A stretch of 64,000 nt of DNA from Streptomyces sp. R33 (GTDB taxonomy: Bacteria; Actinomycetota; Actinomycetes; Streptomycetales; Streptomycetaceae), in NCBI RefSeq assembly GCF_041200175.1, contig NZ_CP165727.1, positions 4,538,501 through 4,602,500 of the forward strand. Direction: 5' to 3'. Below the pieces are notes generated by a model, which saw nothing but the letters and a program-made list of their open reading frames with translations, did no database searches and was not told the origin of the DNA. Made by a program: the position numbers and the translations under genes. Each line of letters begins with the position of its first letter. Position 1 is the stretch's first letter. Positions 1-8,338 of the stretch are shown here, one piece after another.

Positions 1-180
1 GGCGGCTGCGATGCCGAGTCCTGCCAGTTGGGGGGTGCCCAGGTGCCCCACGATGGCACTGTCCGCCATCACGAACAGGGGTTCGGCGACGAGGGCGCCG
101 AAAGCCGGGACGGCGAGCGCGAGTATCTCGCGGTCGTGCCGTCTCGGGGCTGCCTTCAGCGGCACGAGAACCTGTGTCAT
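1..180 (-). CDS. MATE family efflux transporter, N-terminal part (truncated by window edge)
   Basis: The reverse strand from an ATG at 180 reads MTQVLVPLKAAPRRHDREIL followed by a hydrophobic stretch with ALAVPAFGALVAEPLF and a conserved DSAIVGHLG segment. This matches the first helix and loop of MATE/DinF-type drug or cation antiporters of the inner membrane. Only the first 60 residues are inside the window, so substrate and length cannot be judged. It is transcribed away from dnaB, and the 434 bases between the two starts hold DnaA boxes. The family call rests on the N-terminal motif alone. Confidence 0.8.
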   Translation of the reverse strand, partial: MTQVLVPLKAAPRRHDREILALAVPAFGALVAEPLFVMADSAIVGHLGTPQLAGLGIAAA

Positions 181-614
181 GCGCTCAATCTAATCTTCCA
201 CAGGTAATAGACGCAACCGGTTTTGGATCCTTACCCGTGAGTTGACTTCCGTCTTCTCGGCACCCCGTTGGAGGCGATCTCGGAAACACTGCCAAGAAAT
301 TTCTCCCCCACAGCCCGTGGAGGAAGAATGTGCAGCTCAGGCGGGGTGTGTGGGGAGGGCAGGTGATTTTGTCCACAGCCCCGTCCCCTGGTCCGTGCAC
401 AGCTTCCGGCGACTTACCCACAGCATTGGGTCGGTCATCCACATCTCATCCACACAGCCTGTGGATAACAAGATTGGCTGACGTCGCTCCCGGGCCTACC
501 GTTGGGCGTTGCCCGACTCGCCGACTGCGGATTCGGGTGCCCCAAATGTCAGAGCCGTGCCCTAGAAAGAGTGGCACGGCGAGGTCCGCGTTGCGGACGG
601 GAGGAGGCGGCCCG
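181..614. promoter_or_regulatory. Intergenic region upstream of dnaB with five DnaA-box-like 9-mers
   Basis: The divergent spacer between the MATE gene and dnaB contains a perfect TTGTCCACA at 369-377, TTACCCACA at 414-422, TCATCCACA at 435-443 and 446-454, and TGTGGATAA (reverse TTATCCACA) at 460-468. The Streptomyces DnaA box consensus is TTGTCCACA, with TTATCCACA also bound. Five sites within 100 bp, none in coding sequence, suggest DnaA binding close to the dnaB promoter. No open reading frame here looks coding. The region must also carry the promoters of both flanking genes; I could not pick -35/-10 boxes with confidence. Confidence 0.6.
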
Positions 615-2090
615 GTGAGCATGCCCGAGCCCATGGACGACCCCTGGGCCGACAGCGGTCCCGGTGACCGTCTGCCCGCCCGTCCGCGCCGTAACAGCGA
701 CAGCCGGGGCCGCGGGGACGAACAGCACGAGCGGGGCCGCGAGGGCGGCTCCTGGGACGGCGGCGGCTTCGAGCGCGTCCCCCCGCAGGACCTCGACGCC
801 GAGCAGTCGGTGCTCGGCGGCATGTTGCTGTCCAAGGACGCGATCGCGGACGTGGTCGAGGTCATCAAGGGCCACGACTTCTACCGGCCCTCGCACGAGA
901 CGATCTACCAGGCGATCCTCGACCTGTACGCCAAGGGCGAGCCGGCCGACCCGATCACGGTCGGCGCCGAGCTGACCCGCCGCGGTGAGATCAGCAAGGT
1001 CGGCGGGGCCTCGTACCTGCACACCCTCGTCCAGTCGGTCCCGACCGCTGCCAACGCCGAGTACTACGCGGAGATCGTTCACGAGCGGGCCGTCCTGCGC
1101 CGCCTCGTCGCTGCCGGTACGAAGATCACGCAGATGGGATACGCGGCGGACGGCGACGTCGACGAGATCGTCAACAGCGCCCAGGCCGAGATCTACGCGG
1201 TCACCGAGCAGCGGACCTCCGAGGATTACCTGCCGCTCGGCGACATCATGGAGGGTGCGCTCGACGAGATCGAGGCCATCGGCTCGCGCAGCGGCCAGAT
1301 GTCGGGCGTCCCGACCGGGTTCACGGACCTCGACTCGCTGACCAACGGCCTGCACCCGGGCCAGATGATCGTCATCGCGGCCCGTCCCGCCATGGGCAAG
1401 TCCACCCTCGCGCTGGACTTCGCCCGAGCCTGTTCCATCAAGAGCAACCTGCCGAGCGTGATCTTCTCCCTCGAAATGGGGCGCAACGAGATCGCGATGC
1501 GTCTCCTGTCGGCGGAGGCCCGGGTGGCCCTGCACCACATGCGCTCGGGCACCATGACGGACGACGACTGGACCCGGCTGGCCCGCCGGATGCCGGATGT
1601 CTCCGCGGCGCCGCTCTACATCGACGACTCCCCGAACCTGTCGATGATGGAGATCCGGGCGAAGTGCCGGCGCCTCAAGCAGCGCAACGACCTCTCGCTC
1701 GTCGTCATCGACTACCTCCAGCTGATGCAGTCGGGGGGCTCCCGCCGTCCCGAAAGCCGCCAGCAGGAGGTCTCGGACATGTCACGAAACCTCAAGCTGC
1801 TGGCCAAGGAGCTCGAGGTGCCGGTGATCGCGCTGTCGCAGCTGAACCGTGGTCCCGAGCAGCGCACCGACAAGAAGCCGATGGTCTCCGACCTGCGTGA
1901 GTCGGGCTCGATCGAGCAGGACGCCGACATGGTGATCCTGCTGCACCGTGAGGACGCGTACGAGAAGGAGTCTCCCCGCGCGGGCGAGGCGGACCTGATC
2001 GTGGCGAAGCACCGTAACGGCCCCACGGCGACGATCACGGTCGCCTTCCAGGGCCACTATTCGCGGTTCGTGGACATGGCCAACACGTAG
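615..2090 (+). CDS. dnaB: Replicative DNA helicase DnaB
   Basis: DnaB is the hexameric 5'-3' helicase that unwinds DNA at the replication fork in the cytoplasm. From GTG 615 the product is 491 residues, the size usual for actinobacterial DnaB. The N-terminal DnaB domain (about residues 55-160, with PPQDLDAEQSVLGG) is followed by the RecA-like ATPase domain with Walker A ARPAMGKST, Walker B LVVIDYLQL and the SQLNRGPEQR loop. The ORF is open further upstream, but GTG 615 follows a strong AGGAGGCGG ribosome site about 5 bases away, and the upstream extension is DnaA-box DNA. No intein is present. The next gene begins 9 bases after its stop. Confidence 0.97.
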   Translation: MSMPEPMDDPWADSGPGDRLPARPRRNSDSRGRGDEQHERGREGGSWDGGGFERVPPQDLDAEQSVLGGMLLSKDAIADVVEVIKGHDFYRPSHETIYQAILDLYAKGEPADPITVGAELTRRGEISKVGGASYLHTLVQSVPTAANAEYYAEIVHERAVLRRLVAAGTKITQMGYAADGDVDEIVNSAQAEIYAVTEQRTSEDYLPLGDIMEGALDEIEAIGSRSGQMSGVPTGFTDLDSLTNGLHPGQMIVIAARPAMGKSTLALDFARACSIKSNLPSVIFSLEMGRNEIAMRLLSAEARVALHHMRSGTMTDDDWTRLARRMPDVSAAPLYIDDSPNLSMMEIRAKCRRLKQRNDLSLVVIDYLQLMQSGGSRRPESRQQEVSDMSRNLKLLAKELEVPVIALSQLNRGPEQRTDKKPMVSDLRESGSIEQDADMVILLHREDAYEKESPRAGEADLIVAKHRNGPTATITVAFQGHYSRFVDMANT

Positions 2091-2099
2091 CATCCGATC

Positions 2100-3485
2100 A
2101 TGGATGCCGTATCTGAAGACCTGGAACTGCTCCCTGCAACCCGGCGTGCGCTGAGGCACCGGATCGCCGTCGCGCAGAGCGAGGGACGGGCGCCGTCGGT
2201 GGTGGCGGCCGTGGCCCGCGGCGGGGAGTTGGTCTGGGAGGGGTCCCGGACCTCTGTCGAGGGGCACGGACCCGACGGGAACGTGCAGTACCGGATCGGG
2301 TCGATCAGCAAGACCTTCACCGCTGTTCTGGTGATGCGGCTGCGCGACGAGGGCCTGCTGCAGCTCGAGGACCCGCTGGAGAAGCACCTGCCGGGGACGG
2401 CCGCCGGCGAGGTGACCGTCGCCCAACTGCTGGCACACACGAGCGGATTGGCGGCGGAAACGCCCGGCGAGTGGTGGGAGCGTACGCCCGGTGCCCTGCG
2501 CCCCGGGCTGGCCGACGTGCTGGGGGAGGAGCCGTTCCGCTTCCAGCCCGGCCGACGGCACCACTACTCCAACCCCGGCTACACGCTGCTGGGATCGCTC
2601 GTGGAGGCCGTACGCGGGAAGCCGTGGGAAGAGGTGCTCCGGGCCGAGGTCCTGGAGCCGCTGGCCCTGGACCGTACGACGGCTCGGCCGCAGGCTCCGC
2701 ACGCGGGCGGCTGGGCGGTGCACCCGTGGGCCGACGTGATGATGCCCGAGCCGCTGGAGGATCTGGGGCTGATGGCCGCGGCCGGGCAACTCTGGTCCAC
2801 GACGCGCGACTTGGCGCGGTTCGCGGTGTTCCTCGCCCGTGGTGACGAACGGGTGCTGAGCGCGGAGACCGTACGGGAGATGCGCACGCCGGCCTCTCCG
2901 CCGGAGCCTGGTTTCGCCGAGCTCGGCTACGGGCTCGGCGTGCAGTTGACGGACGGCGGCGGACGCAGGCTCGCCGGCCACAGCGGCTCCCTCCCGGGGT
3001 TCGTCGCAGGACTCTGGCTGAGCGAGGCGGACGACGTGGCGGCCGTGGTGCTGGCGAACTGTACGTCGGGGCTGCCCGCCGCGACGGTGGCCGCGGACCT
3101 GGTGGCGATCGTCGCGGACGCGGAGCCGCGGTTCCCGCAGCCCTGGCGGCCGTTCCGGGAGGCTGATCCGGTCGCCCTGGAGCTGTGCGGTCCCTGGTAC
3201 TGGGGGCCGTCGGCGCAGGTGCTGCGGCTGAAGGCGGACGGGCTGTTGGAGCTCGCCCCGGTGGGTGCGACGGGCCGCTCGGCCCGGTTCCGGGCCGAAC
3301 CCGACGGCAGTTGGACCGGGCTCTCCGGCTACTACGCGGGGGAGACGCTGCGGGCGGTCCGGCGTGAGGACGGTTCGGTGAGCCACCTCGATCTGGGCTC
3401 GTTCGTGTTCACGAGGGAGCCGTACGACGCCCAGGCCCCGGTGCCCGGCGGGGTCGACCCGCAGGGCTGGCGGGGCATCGGCTGA
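2100..3485 (+). CDS. Serine hydrolase, class C beta-lactamase fold
   Basis: A 461-residue protein of the penicillin-binding/beta-lactamase (AmpC-like) serine hydrolase family. Visible motifs are SISK at residues 68-71 (catalytic Ser and Lys), YSN near residue 160 and HSG near residue 300 in place of the KTG triad. The last 120 residues form the small beta-rich C-terminal domain seen in esterase- and DD-peptidase-like members. There is no signal peptide, so a cytoplasmic esterase or peptidase is more likely than a secreted beta-lactamase. The ATG lies 9 bases after the dnaB stop, so it can be read through from dnaB. The substrate is unknown. Confidence 0.88.
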   Translation: MDAVSEDLELLPATRRALRHRIAVAQSEGRAPSVVAAVARGGELVWEGSRTSVEGHGPDGNVQYRIGSISKTFTAVLVMRLRDEGLLQLEDPLEKHLPGTAAGEVTVAQLLAHTSGLAAETPGEWWERTPGALRPGLADVLGEEPFRFQPGRRHHYSNPGYTLLGSLVEAVRGKPWEEVLRAEVLEPLALDRTTARPQAPHAGGWAVHPWADVMMPEPLEDLGLMAAAGQLWSTTRDLARFAVFLARGDERVLSAETVREMRTPASPPEPGFAELGYGLGVQLTDGGGRRLAGHSGSLPGFVAGLWLSEADDVAAVVLANCTSGLPAATVAADLVAIVADAEPRFPQPWRPFREADPVALELCGPWYWGPSAQVLRLKADGLLELAPVGATGRSARFRAEPDGSWTGLSGYYAGETLRAVRREDGSVSHLDLGSFVFTREPYDAQAPVPGGVDPQGWRGIG

Positions 3486-3504
3486 GCGCTTCCGGTCGAC
3501 AGGC

Positions 3505-4683
3505 TCAGGCGACGAGTTCGCGCTCCAGCGGGGTGCGGAAGCGCGGGGTGATCCGGGCGTCGCCCACCCACCGGGCGAGGCGGGCAGCCTCGGCCGTGAT
3601 CGCCTCCTCTGCGGCGCGGCCGGGGTCGGCCAGCATCCGCCAGACGATCTCGCCGTCCGCCCGCTGGGCCCAGCCGCCGACGATCTCGCCGTTCCACCAG
3701 ACCGTGGGGCCGATGTTGCCGGCGTAGTCGAAAAGGGCGGGCCGGTGGGCGGGGTCGAGCTGGAAGCCCCGGCCGGCCCAGCCCATGCCGCTCGGGTCGA
3801 GTCCCGGCAGCAGCGCTGCCCAGGGCTCCGGGGCGGGTTCGGGCGCGGTGTCGCCCGGGCTGACGAGGGCGGTGCTGCCGTCGTCGAGACGGACCTGGTC
3901 GGGGCCGACGACGGCGAGGGCCTTGCGGACGTCGGTGAGGGTCCAGCCCGTCCACCACTTCAAGTCCGCCTCGGTGGCCGGGCCATAGGCGTGCAGCCAG
4001 CGGCGGGCGATCTCGGCGCGGGCCTCGGCTGCGGGCACGGGGGGCCAGGGCTCCGTGTGCACCCAGCGGAACTGGCTGGAGGTCCAGGATCCGCGCGGCC
4101 GGTCGCGGCGGATCCGGCCGTCGGCGGCCAGGAGCCGGATGACGCGGGTGGCGACGCCGGTCTCCGTCTCGTACTTCTTGCCCCGGCCGATGGTGATCTT
4201 CTCGCGCAGTGCGGGCACGGCCGCCGAGAGCTGGCTGCCGGTGCAGGGGCCGCCGGCGTCGAGGGCGTCGAGCGCGGCGGCCTCGGCCCGGGCCAGCCAC
4301 TCGGCATCCAGGCCCTGGCCGTCCTCGTCGAGATGCTTGAGGAAGGTACGGCGCTCCTTGACGGCGATGCCCCGGGCGGTCGAGGCGTCCACGTACGGGG
4401 CCAGTTCCGTGGAGACGGCGAAGAGCGTATTGCGCATGCTGAGCAGCCGGACGAGGGAGACGTCCTCGTAGAGCGCCTGCTCGACAGCGGCCGGGCCGCC
4501 GCCTTCCGTGAGCCGGGCGCGGGCGGAGAGGAACACCGTCGCGGCGTCGGTGGCGTGCAGCGCCACGACGGCGTCCGCAGCCTGGGCGACCGTGGCCGCA
4601 TGCGCCGAGGGAGCCAGACGGTGCCTGCGGCCGAGCCGGTGGCGACGCTCGGCGGTGGTGACGAGAGGGAGGCTGGGGCTCAT
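3505..4683 (-). CDS. Winged helix DNA-binding domain protein (HTH_42 / AlkZ-like family)
   Basis: A 392-residue protein of the DUF1006/HTH_42 superfamily, which contains tandem winged-helix folds. Characterised relatives AlkZ and YcaQ are DNA glycosylases that unhook interstrand crosslinks or excise alkylated bases. The N-terminal segment (RHRLGRRHRLAP, ALHATDAATVFLSARAR) and the central VHTEPWPP region fit the actinobacterial branch. Whether the QxQ catalytic motif of AlkZ is kept could not be confirmed by eye. The start at 4683 is preferred because it opens with MSPSLPL; an in-frame ATG at 4707 is possible. It is convergent with the serine hydrolase gene, 19 bases apart. Confidence 0.75.
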   Translation of the reverse strand: MSPSLPLVTTAERRHRLGRRHRLAPSAHAATVAQAADAVVALHATDAATVFLSARARLTEGGGPAAVEQALYEDVSLVRLLSMRNTLFAVSTELAPYVDASTARGIAVKERRTFLKHLDEDGQGLDAEWLARAEAAALDALDAGGPCTGSQLSAAVPALREKITIGRGKKYETETGVATRVIRLLAADGRIRRDRPRGSWTSSQFRWVHTEPWPPVPAAEARAEIARRWLHAYGPATEADLKWWTGWTLTDVRKALAVVGPDQVRLDDGSTALVSPGDTAPEPAPEPWAALLPGLDPSGMGWAGRGFQLDPAHRPALFDYAGNIGPTVWWNGEIVGGWAQRADGEIVWRMLADPGRAAEEAITAEAARLARWVGDARITPRFRTPLERELVA

Positions 4684-4737
4684 CCTCCCGATCGTAGGCC
4701 GGGCCACCGACGCCGGCCCGGCCTTGCGTGCGGGCGA

Positions 4738-5199
4738 TCAGAGGGAGAGCTTGAACCCGACGTGGGACGCGGTGAACCCGAGCCGTTCGTAGAAGCGGTG
4801 GGCGTCGGTACGGGTCACGTCCGAGGTGAGCTGGACGAGCTGGCAGTTCTCGCGGCGGGCCTGCTCGACGGCCCATTGGATGAACCGGGTGCCCAGCCCG
4901 CTGCCGCGTTCGTCGGCGTGGACGCGGACCCCTTCGATGATTGCGCGGGTGGCGCCCTTGCGGGAGAGCCCGGGGACGATCGTGAGCTGGAGCGTGCCCA
5001 CGACGCGGCCCTCACGGACCGCCACGACCACGTGCTGGTGGGGGTCGCCGTCCAGGCGTTTGAACGCCTCGATGTACGGGGTGAGGTCGTCGGGGGATTC
5101 GCGGGTGGCGCCCAGGGCGTCGTCCGCGAGCATGGCGACGATGGCGGGCAGGTCCTCCTCGGTGGCGGATCGGATGGTCGGCTGGACGGGGTCGGTCAT
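4738..5199 (-). CDS. GNAT family N-acetyltransferase
   Basis: A 153-residue acetyl-CoA-dependent acetyltransferase. The fold is recognisable from VVVAVREGRVVGTLQLTIVP, the acetyl-CoA pyrophosphate loop RGSGLGTRFIQWAVEQA and the C-terminal DAHRFYERLGFTASHVG. Starting at ATG 5199 gives the usual GNAT length; the longer upstream reading overlaps the next gene. It begins 15 bases downstream of the two-domain GNAT gene on the same strand, so the two are probably one operon. The acetyl acceptor (amino acid, antibiotic or peptide) cannot be told from sequence. Confidence 0.88.
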   Translation of the reverse strand: MTDPVQPTIRSATEEDLPAIVAMLADDALGATRESPDDLTPYIEAFKRLDGDPHQHVVVAVREGRVVGTLQLTIVPGLSRKGATRAIIEGVRVHADERGSGLGTRFIQWAVEQARRENCQLVQLTSDVTRTDAHRFYERLGFTASHVGFKLSL

Positions 5200-5213
5200 G
5201 GAGGTGTCCCTTC

Positions 5214-6125
5214 TCAGCCCGCTGCCACGGTGAGCGGGGCCCAGCGGCGGGTCCAGTCGCCGGGGAGGCCGGGGATGTCGCGGGTCATGACGGCGTTGAA
5301 GGCCACGGACTCGAGGCCGCGCTCCTTGAGCCACGTGAGGAGCGACTCGTGGCGTACGTCGATGTCGGTGCGCAGCGGTCGGTCGGAGGCGGCCGCGAGA
5401 GCGGTGACGAGTGCCTGGGCGCCGGCCGTGTCACGGGCGATCAGCGGGCCGATGACGTGGGTCTCCATGTTGGGCCAGATCGCCGCGTAGCCGACGAGCT
5501 CGCCCCGGCTGTCCTCGGCCACCAGCAGACGGTCCGCGAAGGCGGGAAGCCGCGTGATCATGTGGGTCCGGTCGGTACCGAAGACCTCGGTGTCCAGGCG
5601 GACGATCCGCGGGATGTCCTCGCCGGTCGCCGGCCGGACTGCCACGGAGCCCTGCCCCGGAGTCGGAGCCGCGGGGTCATGGCGGAACGTGCCCCGGAGC
5701 ATTTCCGCGCGGCCCGTGGCGTCGAAGCCGAGCTCCTCGTAGAGGGGACGGCCATAGGGCGTGGCGTGCAGGGTGAGTGGGACGCCCTTGAGGAGGTCGT
5801 CGCAGATGTACGTCATGAGGCGGCGGCCCAGGCCCTGGCGGGCATAGCGCTCGGCGACGAGGACCATTCCGATGGCGGCCAGTTCCGGGCCGGCGTGGGT
5901 GTGGCCGTACGAGGTGACGACGCAGGCGGCGGCGAGCCCGTGCCCGTCGGGGGCATCGATGCCGTAGCCGCTGCCCGCGGCGAGGAGCAGCCCCCACTTG
6001 TGGTCCTCGCGCGGCCACCCGCGGTCTTCGGACAGGTCGGCGCAGGGGCGGAGGTCATCCACGGTCAGCGCACGGATCGGCAGGTCGGTGAGGTGTGGTG
6101 GTGTCACGGGCCCAGAGTGGATCAT
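5214..6125 (-). CDS. Two-domain GNAT acetyltransferase (Eis-like arrangement)
   Basis: A 303-residue protein with two GNAT repeats: residues about 15-140, with the acetyl-CoA loop RYARQGLGRRLMTY and LYEELGFDATG, and a second, degenerate GNAT domain from about residue 160 (VRPATGEDIPRIVRLD to the end). This tandem form occurs in Streptomyces next to single GNATs. A GTG seven codons in (6107) is an alternative start. Its promoter faces the HAD gene across a 180-base spacer that holds two parS sites. The substrate is unknown. Confidence 0.82.
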   Translation of the reverse strand: MIHSGPVTPPHLTDLPIRALTVDDLRPCADLSEDRGWPREDHKWGLLLAAGSGYGIDAPDGHGLAAACVVTSYGHTHAGPELAAIGMVLVAERYARQGLGRRLMTYICDDLLKGVPLTLHATPYGRPLYEELGFDATGRAEMLRGTFRHDPAAPTPGQGSVAVRPATGEDIPRIVRLDTEVFGTDRTHMITRLPAFADRLLVAEDSRGELVGYAAIWPNMETHVIGPLIARDTAGAQALVTALAAASDRPLRTDIDVRHESLLTWLKERGLESVAFNAVMTRDIPGLPGDWTRRWAPLTVAAG

Positions 6126-6159
6126 CGGATGGAGGGCGTCCAGAGGATTTGGGGAGCGT

Positions 6160-6173
6160 GTTTCACGTGAAAC
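6160..6173. other. parS: parS site (ParB-binding, chromosome segregation)
   Basis: Perfect 14-bp palindrome GTTTCACGTGAAAC, the Streptomyces parS consensus bound by ParB (Spo0J) for chromosome partition into spores. It lies in the divergent spacer upstream of the GNAT gene and is one of a pair 65 bp apart. Confidence 0.95.
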
Positions 6174-6224
6174 ATCCGCTGTCTCTCCGGCCGCCGTGGG
6201 AAGGCTCTGGTGGAAAGAGGCGAT

Positions 6225-6238
6225 GTTTCACGTGAAAC
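6225..6238. other. parS: parS site (ParB-binding)
   Basis: Second perfect GTTTCACGTGAAAC copy in the spacer between the GNAT operon and the HAD phosphatase gene. Both copies carry the extra outer T/A pair (TGTTTCACGTGAAACA) on at least one side. Confidence 0.95.
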
Positions 6239-6307
6239 ATCGCTGCTTCTGTCCGGCCACGGCCGGGAGGTGCCCGCGGCGAAATGAACGGGCTAGCCTC
6301 GTCTGCC

Positions 6308-6958
6308 ATGACCCTCCTGCACCTTTTCGATCTCGACGGGACGCTGATGTACGGCTCGGCAGCGCCGGTCGAGATCTCCCGACAGCTGGGCCTGAGCGCG
6401 GAGATCGCCGAGCTGGAGCGATCGTTCGGCGCACGGGAGATCGGGCCGCACGAATTCTCGGTGGCGGCACATGCGCTGTGGGCGGGGCTGACTCCCGCCC
6501 ATGTCCGGGCGGCGTTCGACGGAGCTCCCTGGCTGGCGGGGATTCGCGAGGTGTGGCGGGAGATCAGGGAGCGCGGGGACTACTGCGCGGTGATCTCACT
6601 GTCCCCGTCGTTCTTCGTGGAGCTGCTGCTGGAGTGGGGCGCACATGCCGCACACGGCTCGGTTTTCCCGGAGGTGCCCTTCACCCGACCCGTGGACGCG
6701 TCCGGGATCCTGACACCCGAGGGCAAGGTCACAGTGGCGGACCGGCTCTGCGCGCAGTTCGGGGTGAGCCGGACCGACTGCGTGGCGTACGGGGATTCGT
6801 CGACCGACGCGGTCCTGTTCGAGGCCGTTTCGGTGTCGGTGGCCGTCAACGCGCGGCCGTATCTTGCGGAGCGGGCGACGTACACCTACGAGGGCCGGGA
6901 CCTGCGAGAGGCGTATCAGCTGGTCGGGGTGGCGCGTCCGGAAGTCCAAGCATCTTAG
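6308..6958 (+). CDS. HAD-superfamily hydrolase, phosphoserine-phosphatase-like
   Basis: A 216-residue phosphatase. Motif I is FDLDGTL at residues 6-12 (nucleophile and acid/base Asp), motif II VISLSPSF, and motif III/IV the Lys of GKVTVADRL with AYGDSSTDAVLF. The layout (helical cap between motifs I and II) is that of HAD-IB enzymes such as SerB. No partner gene indicates the substrate. ATG 6308 is preferred over the upstream ATG 6284 because a TAGCCT -10-like box ends 8 bases before it, which suggests a leaderless transcript. A perfect 10-bp-arm hairpin follows the stop. Confidence 0.88.
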   Translation: MTLLHLFDLDGTLMYGSAAPVEISRQLGLSAEIAELERSFGAREIGPHEFSVAAHALWAGLTPAHVRAAFDGAPWLAGIREVWREIRERGDYCAVISLSPSFFVELLLEWGAHAAHGSVFPEVPFTRPVDASGILTPEGKVTVADRLCAQFGVSRTDCVAYGDSSTDAVLFEAVSVSVAVNARPYLAERATYTYEGRDLREAYQLVGVARPEVQAS

Positions 6959-6973
6959 GAGGAAAGTGGGTTC

Positions 6974-6996
6974 GAAACGCGGATTTTCCGCGTTTC
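6974..6996 (+). terminator. Hairpin after the HAD gene, probable terminator
   Basis: Perfect inverted repeat GAAACGCGGA-TTT-TCCGCGTTTC (arms 6974-6983 and 6987-6996) starting 15 bases after the HAD stop and ending 102 bases before the globin gene start. There is no U-run, which is common in Streptomyces. It could instead be an operator for the downstream gene. Confidence 0.6.
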
Positions 6997-7098
6997 CCCG
7001 CGCGTGCTTGGGGCGACTGGCAGGCTTTGAGGCCCGGAACCACGGATTCGAAGGCCGTGGCGTGCTTACCGACCGAGATGTTCGAAGCGAGGCACCGC

Positions 7099-8283
7099 AT
7101 GGACGCTCCGCCCACCAGATCGGCCAGACGGACGGCCCGGATACCGTCCGGGGGCGGTGCGGTCGAGCCCTCCCCGGACGCGGTGCTGATCCGCCGGACC
7201 CTCGAGGAAATCGCACCGATCGCCGACAAGGTGACCTCGTACTTCTACGCCCTGGTGTTCACGGGGCACCCGGAGGTGCGGGGCATGTTCCCGGCCGCCA
7301 TGGACGCACAGCGCGACCGGCTCCTGAAGGCGCTGCTGACCGCAGCCGAGCACATCGACAACCCGGACGTGCTCGTTCCCTATCTGCGCCGACTGGGCAC
7401 CGGACACCGCAAGTACGGCACGGCGGCAGGGCACTATCCGGTGGTGGGTGAGGCCCTGATCGGCGCACTGGCCCGGTACGCGGAGCGCAGCTGGGGACCG
7501 GAGGCGCAGGCCGCATGGGTGCGGGCCTACACGGCGATGTCCCAGATCATGATCGACGCGGCGGCGGAGGACGAGGTGAAGACCCCTGCGTGGTGGCACG
7601 CGGAGGTGGTCTCGCATGATCTGCGCACGCCGGACATCGCGGTGCTGACGGTCCGCCCCGACCAGCCCTACTCCTTCCTGGCGGGCCAGTACACGAGCCT
7701 GGAGACCCCGTGGTGGCCCCGGGTGTGGCGGCACTACTCGTTCGCCTCGGCTCCGCGTGCCGACGGACTGCTGTCCTTCCACGTCAAGGCCGTTCCGGCA
7801 GGCTGGGTGTCCAACGCGCTGGTGCGGCACGCCCGGCCCGGCGATGTGCTGCGGCTCGGGCCGCCGGCCGGGTCGATGGTCGTCGATCACACCACCGACA
7901 ACGGGATGCTGTGCCTGGGCGGCGGCACCGGCATCGCCCCGATCAAGGCGCTGATCGAGGACGTGGCGGAGCACGGTGAGCGCCGCCCGGTGGAGGTGTT
8001 CTTCGGGGCGCGCAGCGACGGCGACCTGTACGACAAGGACACCCTGCTGGGGTTGCAGCGCTCGCATCCGTGGCTGTCGGTGCGCCCCGTCGTCTGCGAG
8101 GGCCTGGCGGGGCAGCTGCCGCAGGCGGTCGGTGAGCACGGGCCCTGGAGTTCGTACGACGCGTTCATCTCGGGGCCGCCCGCGATGATCCGCAGCGGTG
8201 TGGACGAGCTCAAGCGGATCGGGATCCCCGGGGACCGGATCCGCTTCGACGCGCTCGAGGAGCTGGTGGGCGCGGCCGGTTGA
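7099..8283 (+). CDS. Globin-flavoreductase (flavohemoglobin-like) protein
   Basis: A 394-residue fusion of a globin domain (about residues 30-150) to a ferredoxin-NADP reductase module. The globin part shows a B10-type Tyr in TSYFYALVF and a proximal His in the GHYPVVGEALI segment. The FAD-binding part has RHYSFAS, and the NAD part has LGGGTGIAPI and SGPPAMIRSG. Flavohemoglobins detoxify NO to nitrate using NAD(P)H in the cytoplasm. This protein is divergent from canonical Hmp, so NO dioxygenase activity is inferred. ATG 7099 has a GCGAGG ribosome site; ATG 7078 is in frame upstream. A GC-rich hairpin follows the stop. Confidence 0.87.
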   Translation: MDAPPTRSARRTARIPSGGGAVEPSPDAVLIRRTLEEIAPIADKVTSYFYALVFTGHPEVRGMFPAAMDAQRDRLLKALLTAAEHIDNPDVLVPYLRRLGTGHRKYGTAAGHYPVVGEALIGALARYAERSWGPEAQAAWVRAYTAMSQIMIDAAAEDEVKTPAWWHAEVVSHDLRTPDIAVLTVRPDQPYSFLAGQYTSLETPWWPRVWRHYSFASAPRADGLLSFHVKAVPAGWVSNALVRHARPGDVLRLGPPAGSMVVDHTTDNGMLCLGGGTGIAPIKALIEDVAEHGERRPVEVFFGARSDGDLYDKDTLLGLQRSHPWLSVRPVVCEGLAGQLPQAVGEHGPWSSYDAFISGPPAMIRSGVDELKRIGIPGDRIRFDALEELVGAAG

Positions 8284-8285
8284 GG

Positions 8286-8306
8286 CCCGGGCCGAAACGG
8301 CCCGGG
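8286..8306 (+). terminator. Terminator hairpin after the globin-flavoreductase gene
   Basis: Perfect 9-bp arms CCCGGGCCG and CGGCCCGGG around an AAA loop, 2 bases past the stop codon. It lies in the convergent spacer with the NUDIX gene. Confidence 0.7.
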
Positions 8307-8338
8307 TCGAGGTCAGCCCAAACGGGCCCGGGGCGAGG

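Noticed and set aside
330..614. N-terminal extension of DnaB from ATG 330
   Set aside because: The extension is composed of DnaA-box DNA with no helicase similarity; GTG 615 has a strong ribosome site and gives the family length.
1782..3386. Long reverse-strand open frames across dnaB, the hydrolase and most other genes
   Set aside because: They have Arg/Pro/Gly-rich composition with no recognisable domain and mirror the GC-rich third positions of the real genes; they are shadow frames.
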